In this document: positions 15,258 through 27,110 of the stretch, in pieces
How the letters are laid out: each line of letters opens with the position of its first letter
Numbering within the stretch: position 1 is the stretch's first letter
Source: Alteromonas genovensis
Lineage (GTDB): Bacteria; Pseudomonadota; Gammaproteobacteria; Enterobacterales; Alteromonadaceae
DNA length: 64,000 nt
Assembly (NCBI RefSeq): GCF_010500895.1
Contig: NZ_JAAAWO010000016.1
Span: 1 to 64,000 of the forward strand
Direction: 5' to 3'
Notes under the pieces: generated by a model
The model's database searches: none
The model's input: only the letters and a program-made list of their open reading frames with translations
What the model was told of the DNA's origin: nothing
Made by a program: the position numbers and the translations under genes

Positions 15258-15674
15258 TTAAGTTTTGGGTAGCCAAGAGCGAATCTTTGCGGCAGAAAGA
15301 GGCTTGCTAAAATAGTACCCTTGGAAAAGCTCACACCCCATATTATAAAGCGTTTCAACCTGATGTTTCGTTTCTATACCTTCGGCAATAACACCTAGCT
15401 CCATAGATTTGCTTATCGCAATAATGGTTTTTACTAGCTCTCTGTCTTTTACATCGTCTAAGCCATCTACGAAAGATTTATCAATTTTCAATACATCAAG
15501 AGGCAGTGCACTTAAATATGATAATGATGAATATCCCGTGCCGAAGTCGTCGAGAGATACAGTAAAACCATGTCCTCGAAGAATGCTTAATTGTGCAATA
15601 GCACGCTCCTTCTCAATAAGCAGCCCAGACTCCGTTAATTCAATCTCAATTAAACTTGTTTCAATATCAATTAC
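15258..15674 (-). pseudogene. EAL-domain (c-di-GMP phosphodiesterase) remnant
   Basis: Reading leftward from 15674 the frame gives ELTESGLLIEKERAIAQL, SLDDFGTGYSSLSYL, LKIDKSFVDGL, GVIAEGIET and GYYFSKPLS, the C-terminal half of an EAL domain, with the DDFGTGYSS and EGIET catalytic motifs. A stop codon (15675-15677) directly precedes the readable part, and the EALLR start, sensor and GGDEF regions are absent. An ATG at 15491 could still make a 77-residue peptide lacking the catalytic residues. The cut end faces the thiamine leader. Confidence 0.75.
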
Positions 15675-15756
15675 TTAAAAACAAAACCAAGACTTAACAG
15701 CTGGTGAGACCGACTGTATTTGCTGTTGCCCCCCTGAATATGAAAGATGACTAGGC

Positions 15757-15786
15757 TTGTAATTAGATACAGGGTGAATATATAGT
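15757..15786 (+). promoter_or_regulatory. Probable promoter of the thiamine operon
   Basis: TTGTAA (15757-15762), 18 bases, TATAGT (15781-15786). A start around 15793 would place the TPP aptamer at the very 5' end of the mRNA, which is the usual arrangement. Confidence 0.5.
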
Positions 15787-15797
15787 AATAGCTCAAT

Positions 15798-15895
15798 CAC
15801 TTGTCGGAGTGCTTCACTGGAAATCCAGTAAGCTGAGACTGCGAAAGCGGGATCCGTAGAACCTGATCAGGCTAATACCTGCGAAGGGAACAAGA
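15798..15895 (+). ncRNA. TPP riboswitch (THI element)
   Basis: The conserved THI-box parts are all present: CTTGTCGGAGTGC at the 5' end, CTGAGACTGCGAAAGCGGGA in the middle, CCGTAGAACCTGATCAGG and TAATACCTGCGAAGGGAACA, closing with CAAG pairing to CTTG. It binds thiamine pyrophosphate and turns the downstream thi operon off. The leader between the aptamer and thiC is 233 bases and contains stem-forming segments around 16010-16040, but I cannot assign the expression platform (terminator versus start-site occlusion). Confidence 0.95.
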
Positions 15896-18096
<2,201 letters not shown>

Positions 18097-18099
18097 CTG

Positions 18100-19746
18100 A
18101 TGAGTGAACCAGAAAAAGCCTGCTCGCCAATAGTATGGTGTGTGGGCGGCTCAGACTCTAGTGGCGGCGCGGGTATTACCCGCGACCTTGCTACGCTTGC
18201 CGACTTAGGTGTGCATGGCTGCGCCATTGTCACATTGGTTTCGGCGCAGTCACACTACGCTATGACTAGCAGTAAAGCTATGCAGCTATCGTTAATTAAT
18301 GAGCAATGGCAAGTGTTAGCGGCTGAAGCATTACCTTTGTGTATAAAAATTGGCGCTATCGCAAACGATGCGCAGGCTAAAGTTCTGAGCACTCGAATTG
18401 AGATGCTAAGTGTCCCGCGCCCTTTGATTGTGTGGGACCCAGTATTGTTTAGCTCATCAAAAGGCGCCTTGAGTAACCTGAGTAAAGACGTCATAAAACA
18501 GCTGCTTCGTGTTGTAGATTTAGTCACGCCCAACACACATGAATTAGCAAGCCTGGCTGGTATTTTCATAGACAGTGAAATTGACAATGCATTTGAAACT
18601 AAAAGCGAAATTAAAAGCGAAGTTAAAAATAATCGCGACGTTCGACATGCAGCAAAGACGCTGATAAATAGCGGAGCGAAAAGCGTTTTAGTGAAAGGCG
18701 GTCACGCGCGATGGCAGCATAATGCCACCGATACTTACTTCACCGACAGTGAAGAAATTGCCTTTTCTCAACCGCGAGTTCACCACAGCGAACTACGGGG
18801 AACGGGATGCATGCAGGCCAGTGCCATCGCAGCGTTTGTGGCAAAAGGCTACAGCATTATCGATGCGCTCACCCTTGCCAATGCCTATGTGAAAAATGTT
18901 CGAGATGTCTCATCGTCATCCTATTCGCAAAGCTCGCTAACAGGTTCTCGACAAAGTGTGCCCCAAGTCCCGAGGTTGGCGGGTTTCCCCACAAATAGAG
19001 ATGCATTTCCAACGGTAGCTTTTATAAAAAGCGGCGCTTTTAACAGTGTTGACGGGTGTAAAACTGAGAGCGATGTGTTTGATAAACATCATAATGAAAG
19101 GCGTGAAAAGCCGTTCTTGCCATTGTCACATACTAAGCGTGGTATTTATCCAGTGGTTGATAGTGCTGACTGGATAGAGAAGCTTTTACCAACAGGGGTA
19201 GAAACTATTCAACTGCGGATTAAAGAGGATATTAGCCCATGGGATAAAGCCCGTATTTCCAAGGAGATACAACGGGCAGTGGCACTGACGAAAAGCACAT
19301 CATGTCAGCTTTTCATTAACGACCATTGGCAGCTAGCCATTGAGCATGGTGCGTATGGTGTCCACCTTGGTCAGGAAGACCTTTTTACCGCAGACATCGA
19401 TGCAATAAGGAAAGCAGGCCTGCGCCTAGGCGTGTCTACCCATGGTTATGCTGAAATTCAGCGAGTAAAATCACTGGCGCCTTCTTATATTGCCTTAGGT
19501 CACATTTTTGCCACCAAAACGAAAGACATGCCATCACAACCGCAAGGCATTGACCGACTGAAGCACTATGTCGATTTGTGTGGCGGTATTCCTACAGTGG
19601 CGATTGGCGGCATTAACAAAAACCGCTGTAAAGCAGTAGCCGACACGGGAGCTACACACATTGCAGTAGTAACCGCAATTACCGAAGCGCCCTGCCCTCA
19701 TGCCGCGTATCACACTCTTCAAAAGGAGGCTGGCTTTGTTGAATAG
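18100..19746 (+). CDS. thiDE: ThiD-ThiE fusion: HMP-P kinase and thiamine-phosphate synthase
   Basis: 548 residues. Residues about 8-270 are ThiD, the kinase that makes HMP-PP: VGGSDSSGGAGITRDL, LVTPNTHELASLAG and the anion-hole loop ELRGTGCMQAS. A 65-residue Ser-rich linker follows. Residues about 345-548 are ThiE, which joins HMP-PP with thiazole phosphate: QLRIKED, FINDHWQLAIEHGAYGVHLG, YIALGHIFATKTK and VAIGGI. Both active sites look complete. The fusion keeps a labile intermediate within one protein. It is translated directly after thiC, and thiF starts inside its 3' end. Confidence 0.93.
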   Translation: MSEPEKACSPIVWCVGGSDSSGGAGITRDLATLADLGVHGCAIVTLVSAQSHYAMTSSKAMQLSLINEQWQVLAAEALPLCIKIGAIANDAQAKVLSTRIEMLSVPRPLIVWDPVLFSSSKGALSNLSKDVIKQLLRVVDLVTPNTHELASLAGIFIDSEIDNAFETKSEIKSEVKNNRDVRHAAKTLINSGAKSVLVKGGHARWQHNATDTYFTDSEEIAFSQPRVHHSELRGTGCMQASAIAAFVAKGYSIIDALTLANAYVKNVRDVSSSSYSQSSLTGSRQSVPQVPRLAGFPTNRDAFPTVAFIKSGAFNSVDGCKTESDVFDKHHNERREKPFLPLSHTKRGIYPVVDSADWIEKLLPTGVETIQLRIKEDISPWDKARISKEIQRAVALTKSTSCQLFINDHWQLAIEHGAYGVHLGQEDLFTADIDAIRKAGLRLGVSTHGYAEIQRVKSLAPSYIALGHIFATKTKDMPSQPQGIDRLKHYVDLCGGIPTVAIGGINKNRCKAVADTGATHIAVVTAITEAPCPHAAYHTLQKEAGFVE

Positions 19747-20614
19747 AGACGATATTCGGCGTTATAGCCGACAGCTGTTGTTAAACGAAATTGATGAAGA
19801 GGGCCAAGCGAACCTTCATCGCGCCCATGCGGTAGTAATAGGCCTTGGCGGATTAGGTACGCTGGCATCTCGATTTTTAGTGGGGGCTGGCCTTGGTAAT
19901 ATTACATTAATTGATGGCGACATTGTGGACGTAAGCAACTTACAGCGTCAGGTAACTTATAATGAAACTCACTTAGGTGACTTAAAAGCGAAGGCACTAG
20001 GCAACGAGCTGCATAAAGTCGATCCTAACATCAATATTAGAGCAAAAAGCGTGTTTGCTGAGAAGCGCAACCTTCAGAAGCTTATTGACGATGCTACCTG
20101 TGTGCTCGACTGCACCGACTCTGTTGCTATCAGACGAGACATTAACGCTGCCTGCGTTGCAGCTAAAAAACCGCTTTTTATTGCAGCAGCTAGCGGATTT
20201 TCTTGGCAAGCGATAAACTTACCCTGCCATTCCTTTCTTGCTTCGGCACATCAGTTAGCCCCCGGCTCTGGTTGTACTTGCGAGACTGATTATTCTAGCC
20301 AGACTGAGCATGCCGGCCAAGCTAATCAGCAATGCCAGACACAGAACGTTAGTCGCAACGTCGCTCCCCCCTGTGGTTGTTATAACTGCCTAGTGGCACA
20401 GCATAATGTAACCCAAGACTGCCAAAGCCAGGGCGTTTTAGGCCCTGTCGTGGGGATTGCTGCCTGCCATCAAGCAACACAGGCCCTACTTTTTTTAGCC
20501 AAAAGGCACTTGGCAAAAATTCAATGGGGGCGCTATATCGTAGGCAACGCAATTGATGCCAGCGTTCAATCCTTTCATTTACCTCCCTCACCAGATTGTA
20601 AGGTATGCCAATGA
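19736..20614 (+). CDS. thiF: ThiS adenylyltransferase ThiF, TTG start inside thiDE
   Basis: About 292 residues. ThiF adenylates the C-terminus of ThiS with ATP. IRRYSRQLLLNEIDEEGQ, the nucleotide loop VIGLGGLGTLASRFLVGAGL, DGDIVDVSNLQRQ and the zinc ligands (CGCYNC and CKVCQ) are visible. The frame opens upstream at 19700, but AAGGAGG (19723-19729) points to TTG at 19736, overlapping the end of thiDE by 11 bases. A Cys/Gln-rich insert of about 30 residues (residues about 185-215) before the zinc knuckle is longer than usual. Confidence 0.9.
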   Translation: MLNRDDIRRYSRQLLLNEIDEEGQANLHRAHAVVIGLGGLGTLASRFLVGAGLGNITLIDGDIVDVSNLQRQVTYNETHLGDLKAKALGNELHKVDPNINIRAKSVFAEKRNLQKLIDDATCVLDCTDSVAIRRDINAACVAAKKPLFIAAASGFSWQAINLPCHSFLASAHQLAPGSGCTCETDYSSQTEHAGQANQQCQTQNVSRNVAPPCGCYNCLVAQHNVTQDCQSQGVLGPVVGIAACHQATQALLFLAKRHLAKIQWGRYIVGNAIDASVQSFHLPPSPDCKVCQ

Positions 20615-20982
20615 ATTCTACTCATAATCAATCTAATAACATCCACACTGGCCTTGTCAAAAACGTCGCCAGCGCTGACAAGAATGACAGTGCTGTTACT
20701 AATTGCACTGATGTTGCCAATTGCACTAATGTTAGTGGTACCAGTAAAAAAAATGCTAAAAGCAACGCTGAAACGACAACAATCACTATCGTTTTAAACA
20801 ACCAATCTCAAACCTGTGAAAGCCCCATTTCTGTTGGTGAAATAGTGCATGGTTATGCGACAAACGTTGAAGGTACTGCAGTTGCCTACAATCATTCTAT
20901 TTTAAGTAAGTCTCAATGGTTCCTCACCCACCTTCAAGACGGAGACCACATCGATATATTTACCTTAGTGGCGGGAGGATAA
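20605..20982 (+). CDS. thiS: ThiS sulfur carrier with a long N-terminal extension
   Basis: 125 residues against a normal 65-70. The ThiS ubiquitin-like domain covers residues about 58-125 ([20 protein letters not shown] to [10 protein letters not shown]) and ends with the Gly-Gly that is adenylated and thiocarboxylated. The first 57 residues are low-complexity (Asn/Thr/Ser/Lys, with [17 protein letters not shown]). No internal ATG allows a short version, so the extension is probably translated. The start overlaps the thiF stop. It donates sulfur to ThiG. Confidence 0.88.
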   Translation: MPMNSTHNQSNNIHTGLVKNVASADKNDSAVTNCTDVANCTNVSGTSKKNAKSNAETTTITIVLNNQSQTCESPISVGEIVHGYATNVEGTAVAYNHSILSKSQWFLTHLQDGDHIDIFTLVAGG

Positions 20983-20984
20983 GC

Positions 20985-21758
20985 ATGTTTACACTCGCAA
21001 ATCATGAGTTTTCTTCGAGGTTACTTACGGGCTCAGGCAAATTCAGTAATGCCAATACTATGCATGATGCGGTTTTCGCAGCTGGCAGCGACATGGTCAC
21101 GCTTGCGATGAAGCGCGTAGCTTTTAGTGAAGGGGGCGCTACCAATGATGAAACGCTCACCCAGTTGCGAAAGCTTAGTGTTACCTTACTGCCAAATACA
21201 TCGGGGGCGAAAACAGCCGAAGAAGCCGTTTTTGCCGCTGAGCTTGCCTTTGAAGCCATTGGCAGTCAATGGATAAAGCTGGAAATTCACCCTGATCAAC
21301 GCTATTTGCTGCCCGACCCAATCGAAACATTAAAAGCGGCCGAGACATTAGTTAACAAAGGCTTTAAGGTGCTGCCTTATTGTGGTGCCGACCCTGTGCT
21401 ATGTAAGCGGTTAGAAGAAGTTGGTTGCGCAGCAGTTATGCCACTAGGTGCGCCTATTGGCAGCAATCAAGGGCTACAAACAAAACCCTTCCTTCGCATT
21501 ATTGTTGAGCAGGCAAAAGTGCCCGTTATTGTTGATGCCGGTATTGGCAAACCCAGCGATGCGATGGCGGCCATGGAAATGGGGGTAGATGCGGTATTAG
21601 TGAATACTGCCATAGCGACTGCTAAAAAACCTATCGCCATGGCAGCTGCTTTTAAGTGTGCGGTTGAAACTGGACGTAAGGCGTTTGAAGCGGGCTTAGG
21701 GGCTTCGCAAGAACACAGCATTGCTACCAGCCCGTTAACCTCGTTTTTGGAGTCGTAA
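20985..21758 (+). CDS. thiG: Thiazole synthase
   Basis: 257 residues from the ATG at 20985, preceded by GGGAGGA that overlaps the thiS stop; the longer upstream frame is the thiS region read in another frame. [44 protein letters not shown] and [11 protein letters not shown] are ThiG hallmarks, with the Schiff-base Lys in IKLEI near residue 97. It condenses deoxyxylulose phosphate, dehydroglycine and ThiS thiocarboxylate to make the thiazole ring. Confidence 0.97.
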   Translation: MFTLANHEFSSRLLTGSGKFSNANTMHDAVFAAGSDMVTLAMKRVAFSEGGATNDETLTQLRKLSVTLLPNTSGAKTAEEAVFAAELAFEAIGSQWIKLEIHPDQRYLLPDPIETLKAAETLVNKGFKVLPYCGADPVLCKRLEEVGCAAVMPLGAPIGSNQGLQTKPFLRIIVEQAKVPVIVDAGIGKPSDAMAAMEMGVDAVLVNTAIATAKKPIAMAAAFKCAVETGRKAFEAGLGASQEHSIATSPLTSFLES

Positions 21759-22883
21759 ATGGACGTAGCCCGACAATTATTGCAGCAAGATTTAGCTCAT
21801 ATCGCCTTATCCCTTAATGCTAAAACGGCAAAAGATGTAGAGTGCGCGCTCACTAAGGAAACTCTTAATATTGATGACTTTATGGCGCTTATCTCTCACG
21901 CCGCGCTGCCCTATGTAGAAGCCATGGCTGCGCTGTCGCAACAGCGCACTCGCCATCGATTTGGCAATACTATGAACTTGTTCGTTCCTTTGTATTTGTC
22001 TAACTTATGTGCCAATGAGTGCACGTACTGCGGCTTTACCATGAGCAATAAGATAAAGCGCACCACCCTGGATACCAATGAGATACGAAACGAAATAAAT
22101 GCCATTAAGCATATGGGTTTCGACCACGTATTGCTGGTAACAGGTGAACACGAAACTAAGGTAGGTGTTCACTATTTTGAGCGTGTACTCAAGGCAATAC
22201 GGCATAATGTGAGTTACCTTATGATGGAGGTGCAACCGCTAAAGCTTGATGATTATGCCAAGCTAAAAGCGCTGGGTTTAGACGCGGTATTGGTTTATCA
22301 AGAGACCTATTCGCCACAGCACTACGCTAAATATCACCAACGAGGCAAAAAGCAGGATTTTTTGTGGCGACTAGAAACCACCGATCGCCTTGGTAAAGCA
22401 GGCATAGACAAAATTGGTATTGGTGCGCTGCTTGGCTTAGGAGATTGGCGAGTAGACAGCGTAATGACAGCACTCCATGGCCAACTGCTACAGCAACACT
22501 ATTGGCGAAGTCGTGTGTCAATTTCATTTCCTCGCCTTAGGCGCTGCGAAGGCGGTGCAAACCAGCTGCAGTACGCCCAACTTCCAGATGAAAAGCAGTT
22601 ACTTCAGCTTATTTGCGCGCACCGATTATTTAACCCTCAAGCCGAACTATCGTTATCAACTCGGGAATCGGCAAGGTTTAGAGACGGCGCGCTTTCATTA
22701 GGTATAACCAGTATGTCAGCGGCATCCCAAACTCAGCCCGGAGGCTACAGCCAACCTACCGAAGCCCTTAGCCAATTTGATATTGATGATAATCGGCCTG
22801 TAGAACAAGTCGTTGATGCAATCACAAAGCAAGGACTGGACGCGGTGTACAAAGACTGGCTTGCATTTTCATCTACTGCTTAG
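21759..22883 (+). CDS. thiH: Tyrosine lyase, radical SAM
   Basis: 374 residues. The radical-SAM cluster motif CANECTYCGF (CxxxCxxC) lies near residue 85. HRFGNTMNLFVPLYLSN, QPLKLDDYAKLKALGLDAVL and the C-terminal Cys-poor BATS-like region match ThiH, which cleaves tyrosine to dehydroglycine for ThiG. The absence of thiO means the glycine imine is made by the oxygen-independent route. The ATG directly follows the thiG stop with no spacer. It is the last gene of the operon. Confidence 0.96.
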   Translation: MDVARQLLQQDLAHIALSLNAKTAKDVECALTKETLNIDDFMALISHAALPYVEAMAALSQQRTRHRFGNTMNLFVPLYLSNLCANECTYCGFTMSNKIKRTTLDTNEIRNEINAIKHMGFDHVLLVTGEHETKVGVHYFERVLKAIRHNVSYLMMEVQPLKLDDYAKLKALGLDAVLVYQETYSPQHYAKYHQRGKKQDFLWRLETTDRLGKAGIDKIGIGALLGLGDWRVDSVMTALHGQLLQQHYWRSRVSISFPRLRRCEGGANQLQYAQLPDEKQLLQLICAHRLFNPQAELSLSTRESARFRDGALSLGITSMSAASQTQPGGYSQPTEALSQFDIDDNRPVEQVVDAITKQGLDAVYKDWLAFSSTA

Positions 22884-23045
22884 TGGAGGATTAGCTTGTC
22901 AAAAACCGTCGCAAAGGCGGTTATGCGAGGTATTAGCGAAAGCTTTTTATAACGGCTGATTACGAGAACTGTTTGTAAAGGTAATTGGGAACGACATAGG
23001 TATCAGCCGCTTACATGGCAATAAAATGCCAGTAAAATGGCAATA

Positions 23046-23076
23046 AAAAAGGAGCCTTGGTTTAAGACTCCTTTTT
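23046..23076. terminator. Bidirectional terminator between thiH and the FadH-like gene
   Basis: AAAAAAGGAGCCTTGGTTTA and its complement-like right arm AAGACTCCTTTTT form a hairpin with A-rich and T-rich flanks, suited to both convergent transcripts. Upstream, 22884-23040 holds only a ribosome-site-like GTGGAGG and an 18-codon frame from TTG at 22893, probably a remnant. Confidence 0.75.
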
Positions 23077-23142
23077 CTATCTTGCGGGATTTAGGATATG
23101 AAGATTGTGCTGCACGCAGTTTCTGCGAAGCAGAGGTGAAAA

Positions 23143-25188
<2,046 letters not shown>

Positions 25189-25239
25189 CTATTCCTGAAA
25201 TTAGAGTCGTAATTGTGTTGTTATCAGTGCCTGCTGAAA

Positions 25240-26097
25240 CTACGATTTCATTTGTTTTACAGCGCCATGTAGGGGCGGAAATTCTGGTTGTTGCTGCGCT
25301 TTCTGTGATTCCATCGCAGTGAATACGTCTTCCATATGAAACATGCCAGCTTGCCATGTCGCCATATAATCTAAGCTTTCTGAAACACTGTGCTCGACAG
25401 CGTAGTTAATCATGGTTTTGGTGCCAGATACCGCCAGAGGTGAATTGGCAGCTATCTGCCCAGCCACTTTAGTAACAGCCTCAAGCATTGCGTCTTGGCT
25501 TTCGAAAACGTCATTCACGAAACCTAGCTGCTGCGCTTCTTGTGCACCAAAGTTTCGACCCGTATACGCGAGCTCTTTTACCATGCCAATGGGAATTAGC
25601 TTAGGCAGTCGCTGAAGGGTACCTACATCGGCAGTCATACCAAGCTGCGTTTCTTTAATGGAAAAGAAGGCATCGTTAGTGCAATAGCGCATATCACACG
25701 CACTCAATAAGTCTACCGCACCGCCAATGGCGCCGCCTTGCACAGCACCTATCACCGGCATACGGGCTTCTTCAATAGCGGTGAAGCTGTCTTGCAGCAT
25801 TTTTACTGTGCGTCGCATGCGCTCTGCACGACGAGACGGATCGCCTTTAAAATCTTCCTTCATGTTCAAGAACACCGCTAAGTCCATACCGGCAGAAAAG
25901 TGCTTGCCTGTTGACGACACTATAATCACCCGCGCTTTGGCCTCGTCATCGATGGCACGAACGGCCGCGGGGAACTCGGTCCAAAACGCCGGGTTCATGC
26001 TGTTCATCGCTTCTGGACGATTAAGTACAACATGTGCAATCAGCCCTTCGTATTTAACTTCTAGCGTAGAGTATTTCATGGTTTGCGGTGTCTCCAT
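25240..26097 (-). CDS. Enoyl-CoA hydratase/isomerase (crotonase) family protein
   Basis: 285 residues. The crotonase fold shows HVVLNRPEAMNSMNPAFWTE, the oxyanion strand SSTGKHFSAGMDLAVF, PVIGAVQGGAIGGAVDLLSA and SIKETQLGMTADVGTLQRLP. A Glu in KETQLGM and an Asp in TADVGT suggest an enoyl-CoA isomerase or dienoyl-CoA isomerase (ECH1-like) rather than a plain hydratase; inferred. The ATG at 26097 has an AGGA site. It is 54 bases upstream of fadH, same strand, so likely an operon for unsaturated-acid oxidation, with a promoter near 26139-26167. Confidence 0.88.
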   Translation of the reverse strand: METPQTMKYSTLEVKYEGLIAHVVLNRPEAMNSMNPAFWTEFPAAVRAIDDEAKARVIIVSSTGKHFSAGMDLAVFLNMKEDFKGDPSRRAERMRRTVKMLQDSFTAIEEARMPVIGAVQGGAIGGAVDLLSACDMRYCTNDAFFSIKETQLGMTADVGTLQRLPKLIPIGMVKELAYTGRNFGAQEAQQLGFVNDVFESQDAMLEAVTKVAGQIAANSPLAVSGTKTMINYAVEHSVSESLDYMATWQAGMFHMEDVFTAMESQKAQQQPEFPPLHGAVKQMKS

Positions 26098-26127
26098 GGT
26101 GAAAATCCTATTAACATTTTTGCAAAC

Positions 26128-26170
26128 TAGACAGCGTCAAGATAAAAGGCTATGTTGACGGTGTCAAGAT
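26128..26170 (-). promoter_or_regulatory. Crotonase-fadH promoter with twin operator-like repeats
   Basis: Minus-strand TTGACA (26162-26167), a 17-base spacer and TATCTT (26139-26144) precede the crotonase gene. The palindrome TTGACGGTGTCAA (26155-26167) overlaps the -35. A near-copy, TAGACAGCGTCAAGAT (26128-26143) versus TTGACGGTGTCAAGAT (26155-26170), lies 27 bases away over the -10. They are candidate sites for the divergent TetR regulator. Confidence 0.6.
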
Positions 26171-26355
26171 AAAGTAGCCTTTTTAGAAAACTATCGAGTA
26201 AAATGGCGAATGCCGCGAGGCGGTTCCTATCTCTGTATAAGTGATCACGAGATATTCAATATCACGAAAGAGTAAAAGCCCGCAGGCAGCAAAAACCGAA
26301 TACACATTAAATAGAGAGTGCAAATAGAGGGTGCGTAGAGAATGAGACTACAGCG

Positions 26356-27069
26356 ATGAGTGCAGTAAACGTGACGGACACGAGGGAGGAAGAGGCAGTG
26401 GTTACTTCAGCAACAGATGCAGCGGTAAATACAATTTCAAATGCAGTGTCAAATTCAGTATCAAATACGGCCCAGTCCTACCATCACGGTGACCTTCGAA
26501 CTGCCCTTTTAAACGCGGCGGCAAAGCGCTTATCCGAACATGGGGTAGATAGTTTGTCTTTACGCAAGCTTGCAGAAGATGCAGGCGTGTCTCGTACTGC
26601 GCCCTATCATCATTTTAAAGATAAAAGCGCACTGCTTAGCGCTATTGCCGCAAAGGGCTTTAGCGATTGGCACTCAACAGCAAAACGCATATTCGAACAA
26701 GAAGATAAAACACCCAGTGCACGCTTTAGAGAGTTCGTTTGTGAATATGTAGGCTATGCGGCAGCTAACCCTGAAATGTATGAGCTTATGTTTGGCCGAA
26801 CCATTTGGCAGAACAACGCGGCCACTGGCGACTTAAAAGACGTGGCCTTTCCCTGCTTCCAGTTTCAGGTAACGATGACTAAGTTTTGGCAACACAAAGG
26901 ACTGTTGCCGGACAATCAAGACGCACTGCGACTAGCACAAGTGACTTGGGGCACCCTTCATGGCATTGCACGCCTATTAATAGATGGTATTTATGCAGAC
27001 AGCAGCCACATTCAAGAAATGTGTGACTGCGCCGCAGATTTATTTATGCAGGCGTCGAACAAAGCCTAA
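26356..27069 (+). CDS. TetR/AcrR-family regulator, divergent from the crotonase-fadH operon
   Basis: 237 residues. After a Ser/Asn/Val-rich extension of about 48 residues (NTISNAVSNSVSNTAQ, from short DNA repeats) comes the YHHGDLRTALLNAAAKRLSE DNA-binding domain with SLRKLAEDAGVSRTAPYHHF as helix-turn-helix. The C-terminal domain (EFVCEYVGYAAANPEMYELM) looks like the WHG type. It probably represses the divergent operon, using an acyl-CoA or terpenoid-like ligand; this rests on position and the twin repeats. The true start may lie downstream of 26356 because no strong ribosome site is seen. Confidence 0.85.
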   Translation: MSAVNVTDTREEEAVVTSATDAAVNTISNAVSNSVSNTAQSYHHGDLRTALLNAAAKRLSEHGVDSLSLRKLAEDAGVSRTAPYHHFKDKSALLSAIAAKGFSDWHSTAKRIFEQEDKTPSARFREFVCEYVGYAAANPEMYELMFGRTIWQNNAATGDLKDVAFPCFQFQVTMTKFWQHKGLLPDNQDALRLAQVTWGTLHGIARLLIDGIYADSSHIQEMCDCAADLFMQASNKA

Positions 27070-27090
27070 AGCGCTGGGGCGCTTTATTAC
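27068..27090. terminator. Terminator between convergent TetR and GMC genes
   Basis: AAAGCGC-TGGG-GCGCTTT followed by ATTA, starting at the TetR stop codon. The T-run is short, so strength is uncertain. Confidence 0.5.
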
Positions 27091-27110
27091 ACCGAACCCT
27101 ATAGCTAATC

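Noticed and set aside
18807-18998. Cys/His-rich 63-residue frame inside thiDE
   Set aside because: Out-of-frame reading of the ThiD C-terminus and linker; no start signal.
22893-22949. 18-codon TTG frame after thiH with a GGAGG site
   Set aside because: Too short and without recognisable domain; treated as a remnant or chance.
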